DNA from: an uncultured Planctomycetota bacterium
GTDB lineage: Bacteria > Planctomycetota > Phycisphaerae > SM23-33
DNA: 64,000 nucleotides
Assembly: GCA_903892515.1 (NCBI GenBank)
Contig: CAITIS010000031.1
Coordinates: forward strand, 17,570 to 81,569
Reading direction: 5' to 3'
Shown here piece after piece: positions 9,581 to 18,466 of the stretch. The notes under the pieces were generated by a model. It saw only the letters and a list, made by a program, of their open reading frames with translations, did not search any database and had not been told where the DNA came from. A program made the translations under genes and the position numbers. The stretch's first letter is position 1. Each line of letters begins with the position of its first letter.

Positions 9581-9615
9581 TGACGAATATTCTCGTCACA
9601 TCTTACACATGTCAA
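9581..9615 (-). promoter_or_regulatory. Probable promoter and BlaI operator of the blaI-M56 operon
   Basis: On the minus strand a perfect -35, TTGACA (9615-9610), is followed after 17 bases by GAATAT (a weak -10). TACA-CA-TGTC at 9604-9613 matches seven of eight positions of the known BlaI/MecI core TACA-N2-TGTA and overlaps the -35. A perfect inverted repeat, TGACGA-N6-TCGTCA (9581-9598), overlaps the -10 region. Position and symmetry fit autorepression. The assignment is inferred from sequence alone. Confidence 0.6.
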
Positions 9616-9659
9616 CTAATTTTTTCGTCAATTTTCGGGAAGGTGAATTTGCCGAGCAT

Positions 9660-9837
9660 TCCGCGTGGGGGGTTTTCCAACCCGCCACATCCCCGCTAAC
9701 GAGAGGTGGCGGGTTGGGAAACCCGCCACCCAATCGAAACAGACGTTTGGCAACCGTTCCAGCAGCCCGTTGAACAAGGCTTCGTTCGTGGCGCGGGCGA
9801 GACGCCCGCGACACACATTCAGCGGACTACCACGGCC
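9660..9837. repeat. Intergenic palindromes between blaI promoter and GH123-like gene
   Basis: Three hairpin units occur. AACCCGCCAC...GTGGCGGGTT is at 9678-9718, and a further AACCCGCCAC follows. GTGG plus the perfect palindrome CGCGGGCGAGACGCCCGCG lies at 9788-9810; it is the same palindrome as the one inside the M56 gene. The first unit recurs near 20230-20290 and 45438-45475. No gene is visible. Confidence 0.7.
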
Positions 9838-12714
9838 CTACTTGCTGCTGAGTTGATCGATCGCCTCGGCCACTTGCTTGCGGAAGGCGTCGGTATCGCC
9901 AAGGGCTTCTCGCTCGCCCAGTTTGATTGCGTTCAGCCGCTTTTGAATGAGTTCCTGCGCCTGCTTGGCTTGCGGCATATCGCCCTTCTCGCGCGAGAGC
10001 CGATCCAGCGTCAGGAGCATCCGGTAGTCCACCACGCCTTCGCGAACCCGCTCAAAGAGCAGGCTGGGGATCAGCCGGCCATCGGGGGAGGCGTTGACCC
10101 AGCAGAAATCCTCCTCGCGGGTATCGAGCCCGAAATACGGGTCGCCCGAGGCGACGTTCCAATGCCAGGCCAGGTGGAACTTGCAGCCGTACTGTTTGGC
10201 GGCCTTGTACAGGTAGTCGCCAAAGGTCCACCGGCTGCAGCCGTTGTACATGCCCCACTGCCCGCCGATGCCGTGCAGGGCATTCACCGACGCCTCACTG
10301 TGGCCGCCCCAGGCGATGGCGTGGAAAGTCTTGTACAAGTTGAAGTGCATGTCGTTGGTGTCGCCCGTGACGCAACTGCCAAAGAGCGTGAACCACGGCG
10401 GCCCGTCGGGGAAGGCCTTGCGATACGCCTGGGCGTTCTCCGTGGCGGCCAGCACGTCCTCCTTGCCCGCCGGCTCATCGCCCAGCACGTAGTACACCGG
10501 TAGCCAGTTGTTCTGGTCGGCATGCTGCTGAACGGCAGTAAAGACCGCCTTGATGAACTCGGAATAATCGCTGAAACCGGCCGCCTTCATCGCGTCCAAG
10601 TCCCGGTTGTACAGGTTCAGGCCCCCAAAGCCCACGTAGCTCAGAATCGGCATGGAGAAGCCCATGTCCCGCGCCATCTTCATCTGCGCGTCGGCCGTGG
10701 CGAAGTCGATGTCCGGCTTGCCGTCCTTAAAGCCGCGGTACGCCAGCGACGGCATGCCCGTAAAGCTGGTGAAGCCGCAGTCGCGGATCATTTTCAGGCT
10801 CGTCTGGGCCAGCTTGGCGTTAAAGGCCTGGGCCTCGGCATCCCCGCCGACCCACGGAATGGAAATGCTGTAGCCAAAGGGGCCCACGGGAATGTCCATG
10901 GCGTCCAGGCTGCCGTGAAGGACACTGGCCTCGACGGGCACCTCAATTGTGCCGGCCTTTTCCGTGGCGATTTTGACCGTCCCGGTGTACAGGCCCGGGG
11001 CCGCCGATGCGGGCACGTTGAGCCGCAGCCAGAAGCGGCGGGAAACACCCTGCGGCAGCGCGATGGAATTCTCCGGCCGGACGTATCGCGGCCTCATTTC
11101 GTACATCGTGCCTTCGTACACGGCCCGCGTAATGCGATAAGAAACGTACCCCACGTCCACCGCCGAGCCGGGGATCTTGCTGCGACCGTCGCTCAAGTCG
11201 CTCACCGTAACGGTGGCTTTGCCCATATCCTTCAGCGGCAGCACGCACAGGTCGGCGGGCATGGACTGGCCCTTGAAGCCGGAGAACCCGAGCTTGACGA
11301 GGGCCTCACTGGCGGCGGGCTTGTCGTTGTAATACACTTCGCTGTCGATGGACCGGGTAAAGAGCGTCGCGCCGCGCTGCTGGTCCTGCCCGCTGGGAGC
11401 AAAGTCATTGCCGGTGGGAACGTGCGTGACTTCCTTGTTCTCGAGGTTGAAGAACCATTTCTGCTTGGCCTGCAGGTAGTCCAGGAACTTCTGCCCCTGG
11501 TCGGCCTTCTCCACCGGGTACACCACGATGGCCGAGACCGCGCACGCCAGCTCCGGGCCGTCAAACTCCAGCTTGAGCTGGCCGTCGTCCACCTTCACGT
11601 CGAAGACCTTCTCGTGGTAGCAGGGTTTGACGTACTTCTCCCAGACGTCCAGGCCGGGCCAGTCTTCCACGTCATAGTGACTGAAGTGCCGGTCCTTGCG
11701 CTGGGCGAAGGTCATCTTCTCGTCCACCACCAGCTTGCCGTTGGCGGTCACCTTCCGCTGGAGGTAGGACTGCGTCTCGCCCCAGAAACCGGCCGACAGG
11801 TCGATGTTCATGAAGACGCGATACGTGCCGTTGGGCAGGTCGATGGCCACGCCGCCCTTTTCGATCGCCAGCGAGTCGCGGTACAGCGGATCGGGACGGA
11901 AGAAGTCCAGCGATCGTTTCATCTCCACAGGGCCGACAAGTTGCGTAAGCGGCAGCAGCCCAAAGCCGGTGGCCTTGCTGTAGAGGTCCGACGGCCCCAG
12001 CCGTGTAAAGCCGGGCATGACGGGGCTGATGTCGGTGCCCAGGTCGAAGGCTTTGAGGCCATCAAAGAGCAATGGCTGGGCGTCCGTTTCCTTCTCCAGT
12101 CGGATGTTGTCCAGGTACAACGCGTCGGTGTCGTCGTAGTTACACGACCACAGATCGCCGGCAAAGATCTTGAAGCTGACGAGCTTGAGCTTGCCCATCT
12201 CCAGCGGCTTGGCGGGCCGGCCCTTGCCGCCGCCACGGATGCCCGCGATCGGCAGCACCAGCGTGTTCTTGCCTGGCAGCACCGCGCCGAAAAGCTGGCC
12301 TTGCCACCAATGATGCCCCTGCGTGTTGTCATCCTCCAGCAGCACCATGAAAACCTTGGGCGTCGGCGAGTCGCTGAAGACGTCGAGCTTGAGGTAGTCA
12401 TAGCCGGCCCAGTCGAGCGGGCCCTGTAGTGAGAGCGTGCCGTTATGCACCTTCAAGGCCTTCTGGCCGTCGGTGGCGTGCTCGGCCACGACCTGCATCT
12501 TCGGGTCGGGCGGGGCCTTTTCCATGTCGGGGAATTCCAGCGTGACTGGCCCGTGGATGAACGGCTGGCTGTCCTCAAAGGACGCCACGGCCTTCACCGC
12601 CGGCGTGGCTGAACTTTTTTGAGTGGTTGGCGCCGGCGCATCGGCCGAGTACCCGATGGAGGCAACCGCAAAAGACGCGAGCACGAAAATGGCGTGAATG
12701 ATCTTGCGAGTCAC
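9838..12714 (-). CDS. Secreted GH123-like glycoside hydrolase (DUF4091 type)
   Basis: This 958-residue secreted protein is probably a beta-N-acetylgalactosaminidase-like enzyme or relative. I place the start at the GTG at 12714 (VTRKIIHAIFVLASFAVASI), which directly begins the signal peptide and has AAAGGG upstream; longer in-frame starts lack this. Residues about 50-250 look like a carbohydrate-binding beta-sandwich (LKVHNGTLSLQGPLDWAGYD). The C-terminal third has the GH123/DUF4091 signature: YYVLGDEPAGKED carries the adjacent Asp-Glu pair, followed by HLAWHWNVASGDPYFGLDTR and FERVREGVVDYRMLLTLDRL. Substrate is inferred from family only. It is divergent from the beta-propeller gene. Confidence 0.8.
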   Translation of the reverse strand: MTRKIIHAIFVLASFAVASIGYSADAPAPTTQKSSATPAVKAVASFEDSQPFIHGPVTLEFPDMEKAPPDPKMQVVAEHATDGQKALKVHNGTLSLQGPLDWAGYDYLKLDVFSDSPTPKVFMVLLEDDNTQGHHWWQGQLFGAVLPGKNTLVLPIAGIRGGGKGRPAKPLEMGKLKLVSFKIFAGDLWSCNYDDTDALYLDNIRLEKETDAQPLLFDGLKAFDLGTDISPVMPGFTRLGPSDLYSKATGFGLLPLTQLVGPVEMKRSLDFFRPDPLYRDSLAIEKGGVAIDLPNGTYRVFMNIDLSAGFWGETQSYLQRKVTANGKLVVDEKMTFAQRKDRHFSHYDVEDWPGLDVWEKYVKPCYHEKVFDVKVDDGQLKLEFDGPELACAVSAIVVYPVEKADQGQKFLDYLQAKQKWFFNLENKEVTHVPTGNDFAPSGQDQQRGATLFTRSIDSEVYYNDKPAASEALVKLGFSGFKGQSMPADLCVLPLKDMGKATVTVSDLSDGRSKIPGSAVDVGYVSYRITRAVYEGTMYEMRPRYVRPENSIALPQGVSRRFWLRLNVPASAAPGLYTGTVKIATEKAGTIEVPVEASVLHGSLDAMDIPVGPFGYSISIPWVGGDAEAQAFNAKLAQTSLKMIRDCGFTSFTGMPSLAYRGFKDGKPDIDFATADAQMKMARDMGFSMPILSYVGFGGLNLYNRDLDAMKAAGFSDYSEFIKAVFTAVQQHADQNNWLPVYYVLGDEPAGKEDVLAATENAQAYRKAFPDGPPWFTLFGSCVTGDTNDMHFNLYKTFHAIAWGGHSEASVNALHGIGGQWGMYNGCSRWTFGDYLYKAAKQYGCKFHLAWHWNVASGDPYFGLDTREEDFCWVNASPDGRLIPSLLFERVREGVVDYRMLLTLDRLSREKGDMPQAKQAQELIQKRLNAIKLGEREALGDTDAFRKQVAEAIDQLSSK

Positions 12715-12758
12715 AGTGATGGCCCTTTCGGTGGATTGGGATTGGCAAGCACGGCTAC

Positions 12759-12788
12759 ATTGTACCTGAGCGGCAAAGGCCCTGCCAA
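12759..12788 (-). promoter_or_regulatory. Probable sigma-70-type promoter of the GH123-like gene
   Basis: On the minus strand TTGGCA (12788-12783) and TACAAT (12764-12759) are separated by 18 bases and lie about 45 bases upstream of the GTG start at 12714. Only base similarity to the consensus supports this. Confidence 0.5.
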
Positions 12789-12959
12789 GAGCGAGACTTC
12801 GGCCTCGACGGGCCGCTGGCACAGGCTCGTGAAACGCGACGTGGCAGGGCGTGGAAAAGCTTGCCGAAGTCTTGAGCTTGCGTGCAAGGTTGGTATCCTT
12901 TTATGCGAGTGTTGCGGGCGGACATGGACACATCAGGCATTTTCGACAGGAGCAGCATC

Positions 12960-14192
12960 ATGGGTATGGCGAATCGATCTGTGGGCGCGGTGGCGAGTTG
13001 TCTGATTCTTCTGGCGGGAACCTGCTTGTTCGCGGGTGACTGGCCGCAATGGCGCGGGGCCAACCGCGACGGCAAGGTCTCGGGCTTCACCGCGCCACTC
13101 AGTTGGCCTACGTCCATGGCAGCGAAGTGGAAGGTGACGGTCGGCCTGGGCGACGCTTCGCCGGCCCTGGTGGGCAATAAGCTGTACGTCTTCACGCGGC
13201 AGCAGGACGATGAAGTCACCCTCTGCCTCGACGCCGACAGCGGCAAAGAGCTGTGGCGGGACAAGTACCCCGTTGGGGCCATCACCGGCCCGGCCGCAAA
13301 GGCGCACTCCGGCCCGCGCAGCTCTCCGACGGTGACCGACGGCAAGGTCGTCACGCTGGGCGTGACCGGCATTGTGTCATGCCTCGATGCCGCCACCGGC
13401 AAGCTCCTCTGGCGCAACGATGAATTCACCAAGGCGGCGCCGAAGTTCTTTACGGCCACCTCGCCGCTGGTCGTTGACGGCCTGGCGGTCATCCAACTGG
13501 GCGGCGAAGGCGATGCCGCCATCGTCGCCTTCGACCTGGCCAGCGGCAAGATCAAATGGAAATGGGCCGGAGAAGGCCCCGGCTATTCGTCACCGGTTGT
13601 GCTGACCGTCGATGGCGCCAAGCAAGTCGTGGCCCTGACGGAAAAGAGCGTCGTGGGCATTGACGCCAAGGACGGCAAAGGCCTGTGGCAGATTCCCTTC
13701 GCCGCCCAAGGCCGATCGTACAATGCCGCCACGCCCATCGTCGACGGCTCGACGGTCATCTTCACGGGCCAGGGCCGCGGCACCAAGGCCGTCAAGATCG
13801 AAAAGCAAGGCGACAGCTTTGCCGTAAAGGATCTCTGGAGCAACGACAAGATGGCCGTTCAGTTCAGCACGCCGGTCCTGGCCGATGGGCTGCTGCTGGG
13901 CATGTCGGACAAGGGCAACCTGTTCTGCCTCAACGCCAAGAACGGCGAGACGTGCTGGACGGATCCGGCCAAGCGCGGCGGCGGATATGCCGGCATGGTC
14001 GATGCCGGGAGCGTCATCTTCGCCCTGCCGGACAATTCGGAACTGATCGCGTTCAAGCCGACCGACAAGGAATACTCCGAACTGGCCCGCATCAAAGTGG
14101 CCGACACGCCCACCTTCGCCCACCCGGTCATCGCAGGCAAGAACATCTACGTCAAGGACCAGGACTCGCTGACGCTGTGGCTGCTGGAGTAG
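12960..14192 (+). CDS. PQQ-type beta-propeller repeat protein, exported
   Basis: This 410-residue protein starts at the ATG at 12960 (AGGAG at 12948-12952, seven bases away). It has a signal peptide (residues 1-25) and then DWPQWRGANRDGKVSGF, the usual opening of planctomycete PQQ-like propellers. Blade motifs recur: LCLDADSGKELWRDKYPVGA, CLDAATGKLLWRNDEF, AFDLASGKIKWKW, GIDAKDGKGLWQIPF, CLNAKNGETCWTDP. These proteins act as scaffolds or quinoprotein-like domains. No dehydrogenase-specific calcium or cysteine-pair motif is evident, so no enzyme activity is claimed. It is divergent from the GH123-like gene. Confidence 0.88.
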   Translation: MGMANRSVGAVASCLILLAGTCLFAGDWPQWRGANRDGKVSGFTAPLSWPTSMAAKWKVTVGLGDASPALVGNKLYVFTRQQDDEVTLCLDADSGKELWRDKYPVGAITGPAAKAHSGPRSSPTVTDGKVVTLGVTGIVSCLDAATGKLLWRNDEFTKAAPKFFTATSPLVVDGLAVIQLGGEGDAAIVAFDLASGKIKWKWAGEGPGYSSPVVLTVDGAKQVVALTEKSVVGIDAKDGKGLWQIPFAAQGRSYNAATPIVDGSTVIFTGQGRGTKAVKIEKQGDSFAVKDLWSNDKMAVQFSTPVLADGLLLGMSDKGNLFCLNAKNGETCWTDPAKRGGGYAGMVDAGSVIFALPDNSELIAFKPTDKEYSELARIKVADTPTFAHPVIAGKNIYVKDQDSLTLWLLE

Positions 14193-14250
14193 CGGCGGAA
14201 AACTGGACGCCGCCGAGTCAGCTGAAAGCACGGACGCCTGGCAATAAGTG

Positions 14251-14363
14251 ACTATCTCAAAAGCCGATTCACCGCCGAGACCGCAAAGCCCGCGAAGCTG
14301 AAATGTTTCAAAGCAGCTTCTCTCTGCGTTCTTCGCGGTCTCCGCGGTGAGTTCTTAGATAGT
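14251..14363. repeat. 113-bp inverted-repeat element of the ACCGCGGAGA family
   Basis: The outer ends ACTATCT (14251-14257) and AGATAGT (14357-14363) enclose CACCGCCGAGACCGCAAAG (14270-14288) and its near-complement CTTCGCGGTCTCCGCGGTG (14331-14349). It lies between the propeller and glycosyltransferase genes and could fold as a terminator-like hairpin. The same CGGAG-rich motif recurs at 15736-15763, 37680-37705 and about 51233. Confidence 0.65.
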
Positions 14364-14425
14364 TTCTAAGCGCCACTGCCAAGCCCGTTGTTCTGTTTCT
14401 TGCCGGCTGGCAGTACCATGACGGC

Positions 14426-15778
14426 ATGGGCAAGCGAAGCCTGGCGATCATCCTGCTGGTGGCACTCGCTCTGCGCTGCGCCCTGCTGCTGGCGTCGTGG
14501 CAGGCGCCCCAGCGTTTCTTCACTCCCGATAGCCGCGACTACAACCTGCTCGCCCACAACCTGCTCAATGACGGCGTCTTCACCCGCACCGGCCAGCCGG
14601 ACCTGTTTCGCACGCCCGGCTACCCGGCCTTCCTGGCGGCCATGTATTGGCTCGCGCATAACTCGATCCCCTTCGCCGTGACGGTGCAGATCGCACTGGA
14701 TGTATTCCAGTGCGCTCTGGTGTACGTGCTGGGCCGGCAGCTCTGCTCGCACAAGGTCGGGCTGGTCGCCGCCGCTTGCCAGGCGGTCTTTCCCTTGGCC
14801 ATCGTCGGGGCCGTGCGCGTGCTTTCTGAAGGCCTGTTCGCCCTGTGCCTGACGGCCTGTCTCGTGCTGCTGGTGGAGTTGTACCGGCGCGGCAAGGGCT
14901 GGCCGTGGGCGCTGGCCGCGGGCGTGGTGCTGGGGCTGGGCTGTCTCATCCGGCCCATCGGCCTGCCGCTGGCGGTGCTGCTGGCGGGTGCGCTGCTGAT
15001 CTCGCGCTGGCGGAACTGGCACTGGGCTGCCATCTTCCTGGTCGGCACGCTGTGCGCCGTCGGCCCGTGGATCGCCCGCAACGAGCTCAAGACCGGCTAT
15101 GGCCAGCTCTCGGGCGTGGGCGATTACAACCTGTTTTACTGCAACGCCCAGGTGCTGCTGGACGCGTACCCCGACCTGCCCCTCAACGTCGAGCAGGAGT
15201 GGCTGCTGCATGTGAAGCACACCTACCCCGACTGGCCCACCGGCGAGCCGGAGTACCTGAACGACCCGGTGTTCCTGCGGGCGTGCCGGCAGCAGGGATC
15301 GGCCTTGATTCTGGCCCACCCGCTGCGCTACGCCTGGGTGCACTTCAAGACGTCATGGAACATCTTCCTGCCCGCCGCCACCGACGTGCTGGAGGTGCTG
15401 GGCGTCACCTCCGGCGGCAAGGGCACGCTGGCGGTTTTGCAGCAGCGCGGGATCGTCGCGGCCGTGCGGCACTACTTCGGCGGCCAACTCTGGCCCATGC
15501 TGCTGTCGATTCCGATGATTCTGATTACGCTGGGGCTATATGTGCTGGCCCTCAAGGGCCTGTGGCAGCACGCGCGGCTGCACATGCCCGCGACGTGGTG
15601 GCTGCTGCTGATCGCGTTCGTGTACCTGGCCTTCACGCCCGGGCCGGTGGCGCTGCCGCGCTTCTGCGTGCCGCTGGCGCCGCTGATTTCCCTGGCGGCT
15701 GGAGCCGGGCTGGTGCTCGGGCGAAAGGCTTTAACCACGGAGGGCACGGAGAACACGGAGGCCATTCGTTCCTCGTGA
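14426..15778 (+). CDS. Polytopic glycosyltransferase of the ArnT/PMT (GT-C) type
   Basis: This 450-residue integral membrane protein has about eleven hydrophobic segments. The N-terminal loop FFTPDSRDYNLLAHNLLNDG, with its acidic pair, followed by RTPGYPAFLAAMYWL, is the characteristic first periplasmic loop of GT-C enzymes that use a polyprenyl-phosphate sugar donor (ArnT, PMT, AglS types). CLIRPIGLPLAVLLAGALLI fits the conserved central helix. It probably glycosylates an envelope lipid, glycan or protein, but the acceptor is unknown. The last ten residues, TTEGTENTEA and following, are encoded by a CGGAG-type repeat (15733-15764), so the true C-terminus has been altered by a repeat. Confidence 0.75.
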   Translation: MGKRSLAIILLVALALRCALLLASWQAPQRFFTPDSRDYNLLAHNLLNDGVFTRTGQPDLFRTPGYPAFLAAMYWLAHNSIPFAVTVQIALDVFQCALVYVLGRQLCSHKVGLVAAACQAVFPLAIVGAVRVLSEGLFALCLTACLVLLVELYRRGKGWPWALAAGVVLGLGCLIRPIGLPLAVLLAGALLISRWRNWHWAAIFLVGTLCAVGPWIARNELKTGYGQLSGVGDYNLFYCNAQVLLDAYPDLPLNVEQEWLLHVKHTYPDWPTGEPEYLNDPVFLRACRQQGSALILAHPLRYAWVHFKTSWNIFLPAATDVLEVLGVTSGGKGTLAVLQQRGIVAAVRHYFGGQLWPMLLSIPMILITLGLYVLALKGLWQHARLHMPATWWLLLIAFVYLAFTPGPVALPRFCVPLAPLISLAAGAGLVLGRKALTTEGTENTEAIRSS

Positions 15779-15905
15779 ACTCGTTCTTCGTGAATTCGTG
15801 AATTCGAGCGAAGGTGGGCCTCGCAAGACGGCGCTCGACCCAGCCTACGTGACTCGTGAACTCGCGAATTCTCATCCCCTGTATCCCCTGCATCCCTGCT
15901 AGTCT
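15733..15905. repeat. CGGAG-type repeat at a gene end followed by octamers and CATCCCTG repeats
   Basis: ACCACGGAGGGCACGGAG and ACACGGAGG (15733-15764) code for the C-terminus of the glycosyltransferase. They are followed by degenerate TTCGTGAA octamers (15770-15805 and 15850-15875) separated by a GGTGGGCC...GACCCAGCC inverted unit. Then CCCTGTATCCCCTGCATCCCTGCT (as two short direct units) lies before surE. Confidence 0.6.
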
Positions 15906-15950
15906 TGATCCCACTGGTCATAAACGCCCCAATTCGCTACTCTAGCGCCG

Positions 15951-16712
15951 ATGCGGATTTTGCTGGTCAATGACGATGGCATCCTGGCCCCCGGGCTGGC
16001 GGCGTTGCGCGACGCCGTGGCCGATTTGGGCGAGGTGGCCGTGATCGCGCCAGACTCGCCCCAGTCGGCCGTTGGGCGCGCCCTCACGCTGCACGGGCCC
16101 ATCGTGTGCGAACCCGTCCACGTCGGCGGGCAGTTCTGGGGCATCGGCGTAGGCGGCAGGCCGGCCGATTGCGTCAAGCTGGCGGTGCGCGAATTGATGG
16201 CCGAAATGCCCGACCTGGTGCTCTCGGGCATCAACGCCGGCGCGAACGTGGGCGTGAACGTGTACTACAGCGGCACAGTGGCAGCGGCCGCTGAGGGCGC
16301 CCTGCTGGGCATTCCCTCGATCGCCTTTAGCCTCGAAACCGGCCAGGAGATCGATTTCGCCCTGGCTGCCAAACACTGTCGCGGCGTGCTCGACGGCCTG
16401 CTGGCGTTGCCCATTGGCCGCGGCGACCTGATCAACGTGAACATCCCGCTGCTCAAGGAAGGCAACCCGCGCGGCGTCAAGGTCGTGCCGCAATCGACGG
16501 CCGCCATCTCCGAAAGCTATCACCGCCAGGACGAGGGGCAACGCATGATCTTCCGCATGACCGACTATTACGAGCACGGGCCGCAGCACGCCGAGACGGA
16601 CGTGACGGCCATGGGCGAAGGCTACATCACCGTCACGCCGCTGCACTCGGACATGACCAACCGCACCCGCCTGGGCCAGATGACGCAATTCCACTGGCCT
16701 AAGGTGACGTAG
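15951..16712 (+). CDS. surE: SurE, 5'/3'-nucleotidase
   Basis: This 253-residue stationary-phase survival phosphatase hydrolyses nucleoside monophosphates with a divalent metal. The family metal ligands are all present: Asp8 and Asp9 in LLVNDDG, Ser39 in APDSPQSAVG, and Asn95 in SGINAGANVG. The motif YYSGTVAAAAEGALLGIPSI is the conserved SurE core. Length is normal. The stop codon TAG (16710-16712) is also the end of a GTAG tetranucleotide that heads a palindromic repeat array, so the gene end may have been reset by repeat insertion. Confidence 0.96.
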   Translation: MRILLVNDDGILAPGLAALRDAVADLGEVAVIAPDSPQSAVGRALTLHGPIVCEPVHVGGQFWGIGVGGRPADCVKLAVRELMAEMPDLVLSGINAGANVGVNVYYSGTVAAAAEGALLGIPSIAFSLETGQEIDFALAAKHCRGVLDGLLALPIGRGDLINVNIPLLKEGNPRGVKVVPQSTAAISESYHRQDEGQRMIFRMTDYYEHGPQHAETDVTAMGEGYITVTPLHSDMTNRTRLGQMTQFHWPKVT

Positions 16713-16805
16713 CACGGCAGCGAATCGCGTAGCACAGCCGCTTTCGGCTGCTGTCTTTCGTAGCACAGCCACCCTCGGCTGTGGTTTTCGTAGCGCAGCT
16801 GTGGA
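16709..16805. repeat. Tandem array of GTAG-headed CACAGCC palindromes
   Basis: Four GTAG tetranucleotides (16709, 16729, 16760, 16790) each begin a copy or partial copy of a CACAGCC-x-CGGCTG(TG) palindrome, spaced 20-31 bases apart in one orientation. The first overlaps the surE stop codon. The same unit, inverted, is the one translated inside the M56 gene at 8703-8807. Confidence 0.85.
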
Positions 16806-16877
16806 GCATGTAAGCGGGCCGAACGACGCCTGAGCCAACCTCAGCCTCGATACGCCCTGCATCAGTTGGAGACGAAC

Positions 16878-17552
16878 ATGAAACGAAGCCAGATCAATCA
16901 GGCCATCGATGACGCGCTGGCCCTGCTCGAGCAGCACGACTTTCATCTGCCCAAGTGGGCCCTGTGGACAAAGCAGCAGTGGCGGCAAGCCGGCGCGGAG
17001 GCCGACGAGATTCGCCGCTGCCAGCTTGGTTGGGATGTGACGGACTTCGCCAGCGGCGACTTCTCGGCCGTGGGCCTGACGCTCTTCACCATCCGCAACG
17101 GCCTGCCGGGCCAGCAGAGCCAAGGCGGCAAGGACTACTGCGAGAAGCTCATGTTCGTTGGGCCAGGCCAGGTGACGCCCTGCCACTTCCACTGGGCCAA
17201 GATGGAGGACATCATCAACCGCGCCGGCGGCGTGCTGGTGCTCCAACTCAACAATGCCCGCAAGGACGAGAGCATCGACACAATCGCACCGGTACAGGTG
17301 CAGGTCGATGGCATCACCACGAGTGTGCCGGCCGGCGGACGCATCGCCCTGGAGCCGGGTCAGTCCATCACGCTGCCGCCGTACCTGTATCATTCGTTCT
17401 GGGCCGAGCAGGGCAAGGTGCTCGCCGGCGAGGTCAGCCGGGTGAACGACGACGCCCGCGATAACCGCTTCCTGGCCCCGCTGCCGCGCTTCCCGGCCAT
17501 CGAGGAAGATGCCGTGGCCAAGTACGTGCTATGCACGGAGTATGCGAAGTAG
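16878..17552 (+). CDS. D-lyxose isomerase-like cupin sugar isomerase
   Basis: This 224-residue cupin enzyme interconverts D-lyxose and D-xylulose (or D-mannose and D-fructose). The ATG at 16878 follows GGAGA. The cupin metal site is visible in TPCHFHWAKMEDIINRAGG (two His and a Glu) and the fourth ligand in LPPYLYHSFWAEQG. EVSRVNDDARDNRF near the C-terminus is characteristic of the D-lyxose isomerase family. It follows surE, with only repeats between them. Its role is probably pentose or hexose catabolism, in keeping with the glycosidases in the window. Confidence 0.85.
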   Translation: MKRSQINQAIDDALALLEQHDFHLPKWALWTKQQWRQAGAEADEIRRCQLGWDVTDFASGDFSAVGLTLFTIRNGLPGQQSQGGKDYCEKLMFVGPGQVTPCHFHWAKMEDIINRAGGVLVLQLNNARKDESIDTIAPVQVQVDGITTSVPAGGRIALEPGQSITLPPYLYHSFWAEQGKVLAGEVSRVNDDARDNRFLAPLPRFPAIEEDAVAKYVLCTEYAK

Positions 17553-17570
17553 GACGGGCGTCGTAGCAGG

Positions 17571-18434
17571 CTACTCCGAGTCGCTCCTGGGCAGACGTTT
17601 CGCTTTCGGTTTTTCAGTCAGATAGTTCTGCCGGGTGATAACCTTTCGCCCCGACTTGGTCTCAAGCTGGCGACGCGCATTGCCCGCAACGGAACCGCCT
17701 TCGCGAGCTGCCTTCTTGTTCGGGATGAAGCCTTGGGAGTCCTTGTTACGGGCAATTTCAGTGGTGGCCGCTTCTCCAAGCATGGTGAAGATGAGTTCCA
17801 GATCCGTCATGTGGTCACGAAGGTTCTCTCGCTGGAGCCCTTTGAGCCTTTTGTAGTCAGAGGGTGTAAGCCCGAAGGTGGCCTTGGAAATCTCGGCGGT
17901 AAGAATCGCAAAACCTCTCTCGCCGGAGACCCCACGATTCCGCCATTCGTCAGTCAACTCGTCACGGACGGCGATACCTCGAACGCGTTTTTCGATCCAA
18001 TCGTCGGGATAGCCCTTTTCCTTGTAGAGCTCCCGCATTCGCTGCTGAGAAAGTTCTGGGTTCTCGATCTCCTGAACGCGTTGGTAGCCGACGCTGGCGA
18101 GCCACTGCTTAAAGGGTTCTGCCCGGGGACTGGGAATGGACTGAATTAGGCGAAAGGCGGCTTCCGTATTCACGCAATCGGTGCTGTAAGCCTTTCCGTC
18201 AGAAGATATTAACCTCAGTTGTCTACAAATTGTAGATAACTCAAACCCGCTGGTGGCCCCCTCCCGCCGCTTCATGGCCGTCCAGTACTTGGTGGGTGAG
18301 TTGCTCTCGGTCAGGGCGGCGATGATGTCCACTACCGAGAAGTACCACTGCCCCTCGACCAAGACGCGCCGAATTCGCTTGGCGCCGAAAACGACGATCT
18401 TGCCGTGTGAATTGTCGATGGATTCTTCTCTCAT
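17571..18434 (-). CDS. BRO-N domain protein (DinD/anti-repressor-like)
   Basis: This 287-residue protein starts at the ATG at 18434 (MREESIDNSHGKIVVFGAKR). The BRO-N domain covers residues 10-110: IRRVLVEGQWYFSVVDIIAA, then TKYWTAMKRR, LSTICRQLRL and YSTDCVNTEAAFRLIQSIPS. The C-terminal half (AILTAEISKATFGLTPSDYK, then ENLRDHMTDLELIFTMLGE) matches the DinD-like region that often follows BRO-N in bacterial cellular homologues. BRO-N proteins come from phage anti-repressors, and E. coli DinD inhibits RecA filament activity. The gene is visibly poorer in GC than its neighbours and has a weak ribosome site, which suggests acquisition. No other phage gene is near. Confidence 0.82.
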   Translation of the reverse strand: MREESIDNSHGKIVVFGAKRIRRVLVEGQWYFSVVDIIAALTESNSPTKYWTAMKRREGATSGFELSTICRQLRLISSDGKAYSTDCVNTEAAFRLIQSIPSPRAEPFKQWLASVGYQRVQEIENPELSQQRMRELYKEKGYPDDWIEKRVRGIAVRDELTDEWRNRGVSGERGFAILTAEISKATFGLTPSDYKRLKGLQRENLRDHMTDLELIFTMLGEAATTEIARNKDSQGFIPNKKAAREGGSVAGNARRQLETKSGRKVITRQNYLTEKPKAKRLPRSDSE

Positions 18435-18466
18435 CGCGTTGCCCTTTTTTTTTGCACCTGCTGGCC

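Noticed and set aside
10522..12429. 635-codon open frame on the plus strand
   Set aside because: It lies wholly antisense to the GH123-like gene, whose protein has family motifs. High-GC antisense frames are long by composition; the translated product has no recognisable domain.
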